From: Spirulina subsalsa PCC 9445
GTDB taxonomy: Bacteria; Cyanobacteriota; Cyanobacteriia; Cyanobacteriales; Spirulinaceae
Reading direction: 5' to 3'
Assembly (NCBI RefSeq): GCF_000314005.1
Contig: NZ_JH980292.1
Location: forward strand, 2,249,725 to 2,313,724
DNA: 64,000 nucleotides
Positions 61,802 to 64,000 of this stretch are shown here, piece by piece (the first letter of the stretch is position 1; every line of letters starts with the position of its first letter). The position numbers and the translations under genes are program-made. The notes beneath the pieces are model-generated. The model worked only from the letters and a program-made list of their open reading frames with translations. It was not told where the DNA came from and ran no database searches.

Positions 61802-63844
61802 ATGAGCCGCCGATTTTTCCCCCTTGCCCAATCCACCTCCGAGGAAAAGACCCCAACCCCAACTTCAATGAGTATTTCTACTTCCATCCTTGCTGATTTG
61901 TTGAAGGTGCTACCGGACTGGCGACCCCAGATGTATTTTAAATCGTCTCTCATTGCGCTGTCCCATGCGATGGAGGATCAAGTGCTGGCAGGGTCTAGCT
62001 CTCCTTTAGTCATTGCAACGTTCCAACAAGAGCGTTTTTATCGCCAAGAAGCCCATCGTTATCGTCGCATTGCCCAGAAAAGTGATCAGGTCTATGTGTT
62101 AGCTGCCCCAGAAACGGAGTTTCGCAATCACTCAGGGGATTATGAAACGGTTGCCTTTGCGCCTACTGATGGTTTAGCCCAAGAATGGCATCTAGTGGTG
62201 TTGGGGGATAGTTATGCCACTTGTTTGATTTGTCGGGAAAAAAGTAGCCCGGGGGATGAGTCTACATTAGGGATGGACTCTAATCGTCGGTTTGAGGGGA
62301 TTTGGACTTTTGATCGTCAAGTGGCTCAAGAGGCGGCTGGGCTTTTGTTGGATCGGATTTTGCGCTACCGTCCGGAGTTGGCGCGGAAACTGGCTCAGGC
62401 CAAACGAACCTATTTGGGGGTTTCCGTCAGAACTCAGGGGGGGGATGAGTCTGTGGCGACGAATCCGGATCCCTTTGTGGGGCGTTTAGTGACCTACTTG
62501 CAGGTAAGTCAGTATAAGTTAGTGAAAGCTTATCGTGCGATCGCCGCTCAAGAGAAACGAGAGCGCTTGATTCACCTGATGACCGTGGCCATTCGGCGAT
62601 CGCTCAATCCCGAAGAAATCCTACAAGTCGCCGTCGAAAAAGTCGGGCAAGTCCTCGGTGCTTGTCGTTGCCTCATCTATCGCTGTCGATCCACCGACAC
62701 CACCGCCACCATTACCCATGAATTCCTCAGTCCTAACGTTCCCTCCCTCCAAGGCATTACTTGGCCCCTCACGGAAAACCCCCTCTTTCAAGCCGTCATT
62801 ACCACCAACGAATCGGCCTGGGTGAAAGATGCCCAACAAGATCCTCCCCTTGACCAAGCCAGCCGGGAATTCCATCAACTCTTGCAACAGTGGGGGATTC
62901 GCTCCTGGCTCCTCGTTCCCGTCTTTTACCAAGAGCGCCTACTGGGGATTGTAGAACTCCAACACTGTGGCCCGCGACCCGAAGAATGGACTAGCGAGGA
63001 AATCGGCTTAGTGGAGGCGATCGCCAATCAAGTGGGAGTCGCCCTCATTCAAGCCGAGGCCTACGCCCACCTCGAAGACCTCAATCAACAACTCGCCGCC
63101 CTCGACCGCACCCGTTCCAACCTCGTCGCCATCACCGGACACGAACTGCGCACCCCCCTTTCCACCATTCAAGTCTGTCTCGAAAGTCTTAGCACAGAAC
63201 CCGATATGCCCCCAGAACTGCGTCAAGTCATGCTCAACACCGCCCTCTCCGACGCAGAACGAATGCGCAAACTTATTCAAGACTTCCTCACCCTCTCGAA
63301 ACTCGAAAGCGGCCGGGTGGACTGGAATCCTGAACCCCTTGCCCTACCCGAATGTATTGATTTGGGACTCAGCCATATTCGCGCCCGCCATAACCCCCAA
63401 GACCTACCCCAGATTATCACCCATCTCCCCGAAAACCTGCCCCTCATCGAAGCTGACGGGGAATGGTTAGTCGAAGTTCTCGCCAAACTCCTCGACAACG
63501 CCTGTAAATTCACCCCCCAGAAAGGCAACATCACCATCAGCGCCCAACCTCGGGACTCCAAAATGTTACAAGTCACCGTTACCGACACCGGACGCGGCAT
63601 AGAACCCAAACGCCTAGAAACCGTCTTTGACCGCTTCTATCAAGAAGAAGGCGCGTTACAGCGCACCACCGGGGGAACCGGCCTAGGATTAGCCATTTGT
63701 CGGCAAATCATTCAACGTTGGGGCGGCATAATCTGGGCAGAATCCCAAGGCAAAGATCAGGGGAGTTCCTTCCATTTCACCCTACCCATGATTCCCCGGA
63801 CTGAAACCCCCTCAAGAAAGCGGCAAAAAAGGACAGTCCGCTAA
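61802..63844 (+). CDS. DICT-GAF histidine kinase
   Basis: A 680-residue soluble sensor kinase. The N-terminal about 45-205 is a DICT domain ([33 protein letters not shown]), a sensor found with light-related and two-component proteins. A GAF domain follows at about 255-415 ([20 protein letters not shown]). HisKA is near 440 with HELRTPLS (phosphorylated His), and HATPase with N box [11 protein letters not shown]1 DTGRGIEP and G2 GTGLGLAIC. No response regulator is adjacent. The start may also be Met23. Its gene precedes a Nudix gene by 23 bp. Confidence 0.93.
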   Translation: MSRRFFPLAQSTSEEKTPTPTSMSISTSILADLLKVLPDWRPQMYFKSSLIALSHAMEDQVLAGSSSPLVIATFQQERFYRQEAHRYRRIAQKSDQVYVLAAPETEFRNHSGDYETVAFAPTDGLAQEWHLVVLGDSYATCLICREKSSPGDESTLGMDSNRRFEGIWTFDRQVAQEAAGLLLDRILRYRPELARKLAQAKRTYLGVSVRTQGGDESVATNPDPFVGRLVTYLQVSQYKLVKAYRAIAAQEKRERLIHLMTVAIRRSLNPEEILQVAVEKVGQVLGACRCLIYRCRSTDTTATITHEFLSPNVPSLQGITWPLTENPLFQAVITTNESAWVKDAQQDPPLDQASREFHQLLQQWGIRSWLLVPVFYQERLLGIVELQHCGPRPEEWTSEEIGLVEAIANQVGVALIQAEAYAHLEDLNQQLAALDRTRSNLVAITGHELRTPLSTIQVCLESLSTEPDMPPELRQVMLNTALSDAERMRKLIQDFLTLSKLESGRVDWNPEPLALPECIDLGLSHIRARHNPQDLPQIITHLPENLPLIEADGEWLVEVLAKLLDNACKFTPQKGNITISAQPRDSKMLQVTVTDTGRGIEPKRLETVFDRFYQEEGALQRTTGGTGLGLAICRQIIQRWGGIIWAESQGKDQGSSFHFTLPMIPRTETPSRKRQKRTVR

Positions 63845-63867
63845 TTTTTCCCGGAGTACCCCTATCC

Positions 63868-64000
63868 ATGACCTACCGAAACCCAGCCCCCACCGTTGAT
63901 ATTATTATCGAACTGATCGACCGTCCCCACCGTCCCATTGTCTTAATTGAACGGCAAAACCCCCCCTATGGCTACGCTATCCCCGGTGGGTTTGTCGATT
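63868..64000 (+). CDS. Nudix hydrolase, 3' end outside window
   Basis: ATG 63868 opens [20 protein letters not shown] with [21 protein letters not shown] to the edge. The [10 protein letters not shown] segment is the lead-in to the Nudix box of ADP-ribose pyrophosphatase-type enzymes. About 44 codons are visible. Lies 23 bp after the kinase gene. Confidence 0.85.
   Translation, partial: MTYRNPAPTVDIIIELIDRPHRPIVLIERQNPPYGYAIPGGFVD

Noticed and set aside
61155-61868. Several ORFs across the rnpB region
   Set aside because: They overlap the RNase P RNA and heptamer repeats and have no conserved product.

Overview
The window is chromosomal DNA from a cyanobacterium. The evidence is the very frequent GCGATCGC (HIP1) octamer and a gene set typical of the phylum: BtpA, a Tab2/Atab2 protein, an FHA-domain penicillin-binding protein, a DUF2949 protein, a DICT-domain histidine kinase, a full NtcA-type urea transporter operon, phosphoketolase and cyanoglobin GlbN. 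The genus cannot be told from the sequence alone.

Layout. 1-14.4 kb: end of a four-carbon acid sugar kinase, PmbA/TldE-type protease, Tab2-like protein, enolase, a small conserved protein, an alpha/beta hydrolase, an ACT-domain protein, fabG, cysC and glgX. 14.7-18.4 kb: glutaredoxin, BtpA, then the remains of a nitric-oxide response locus (pieces of a Crp/Fnr regulator, a quinol NO reductase and the RIC/YtfE repair protein) around an intact glbN. 18.4-22.1 kb: a small defence-type islet, rloA-rloB plus an HNH nuclease, with rloB split by an IS4-like element. 22.2-28.4 kb: urtABCDE behind a good NtcA promoter. 28.3-32.6 kb: aroH, sppA, tRNA-Ser, a complete IS605-type element, tRNA-Pro and a GNAT enzyme. 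32.8-44.5 kb: lspA, FHA-PBP, ComFB-like protein, a divergent TpsB/CHAT pair, a GGDEF protein, pta and a small membrane protein. 44.7-50.3 kb: a GH57 protein followed by a membrane coiled-coil/HicA fusion, then the zinc transporter znuB, znuC and znuA around Zur-like boxes. 50.4-56.5 kb: an EamA exporter, small conserved proteins, a creatininase-family enzyme, two nearly identical tandem Rpn-type nuclease genes and TnpB relics. 56.5-64 kb: phosphoketolase, polysaccharide deacetylase, a DUF1517-like protein, rnpB, a hybrid-sensor-like histidine kinase and the start of a Nudix gene.

Genes that work together: urtABCDE imports urea and is probably switched on by NtcA under nitrogen limitation. ZnuABC imports zinc and is probably repressed by Zur. 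Eno, glgX, pta and xfp belong to central carbon and glycogen metabolism; Xfp makes acetyl phosphate that Pta can convert to acetyl-CoA. LspA and SppA handle signal peptides. TpsB and the CHAT protein are probably an outer-membrane secretion pair or a regulated surface protease system.

The window is rich in small repeats. These include two MITE-like families with terminal inverted repeats, heptamer arrays (GGGAATC/GGGAGTC/GGGAACA types), a hyper-palindromic repeat that has inserted in frame into a tnpB gene, and several solitary right ends of IS200/IS605-type elements. The most interesting signals are the decayed NO locus, the reversible-looking split of rloB, the Rpn duplication with a 24-bp variable tandem repeat and a possible intragenic small protein, and the membrane-anchored HicA fusion.
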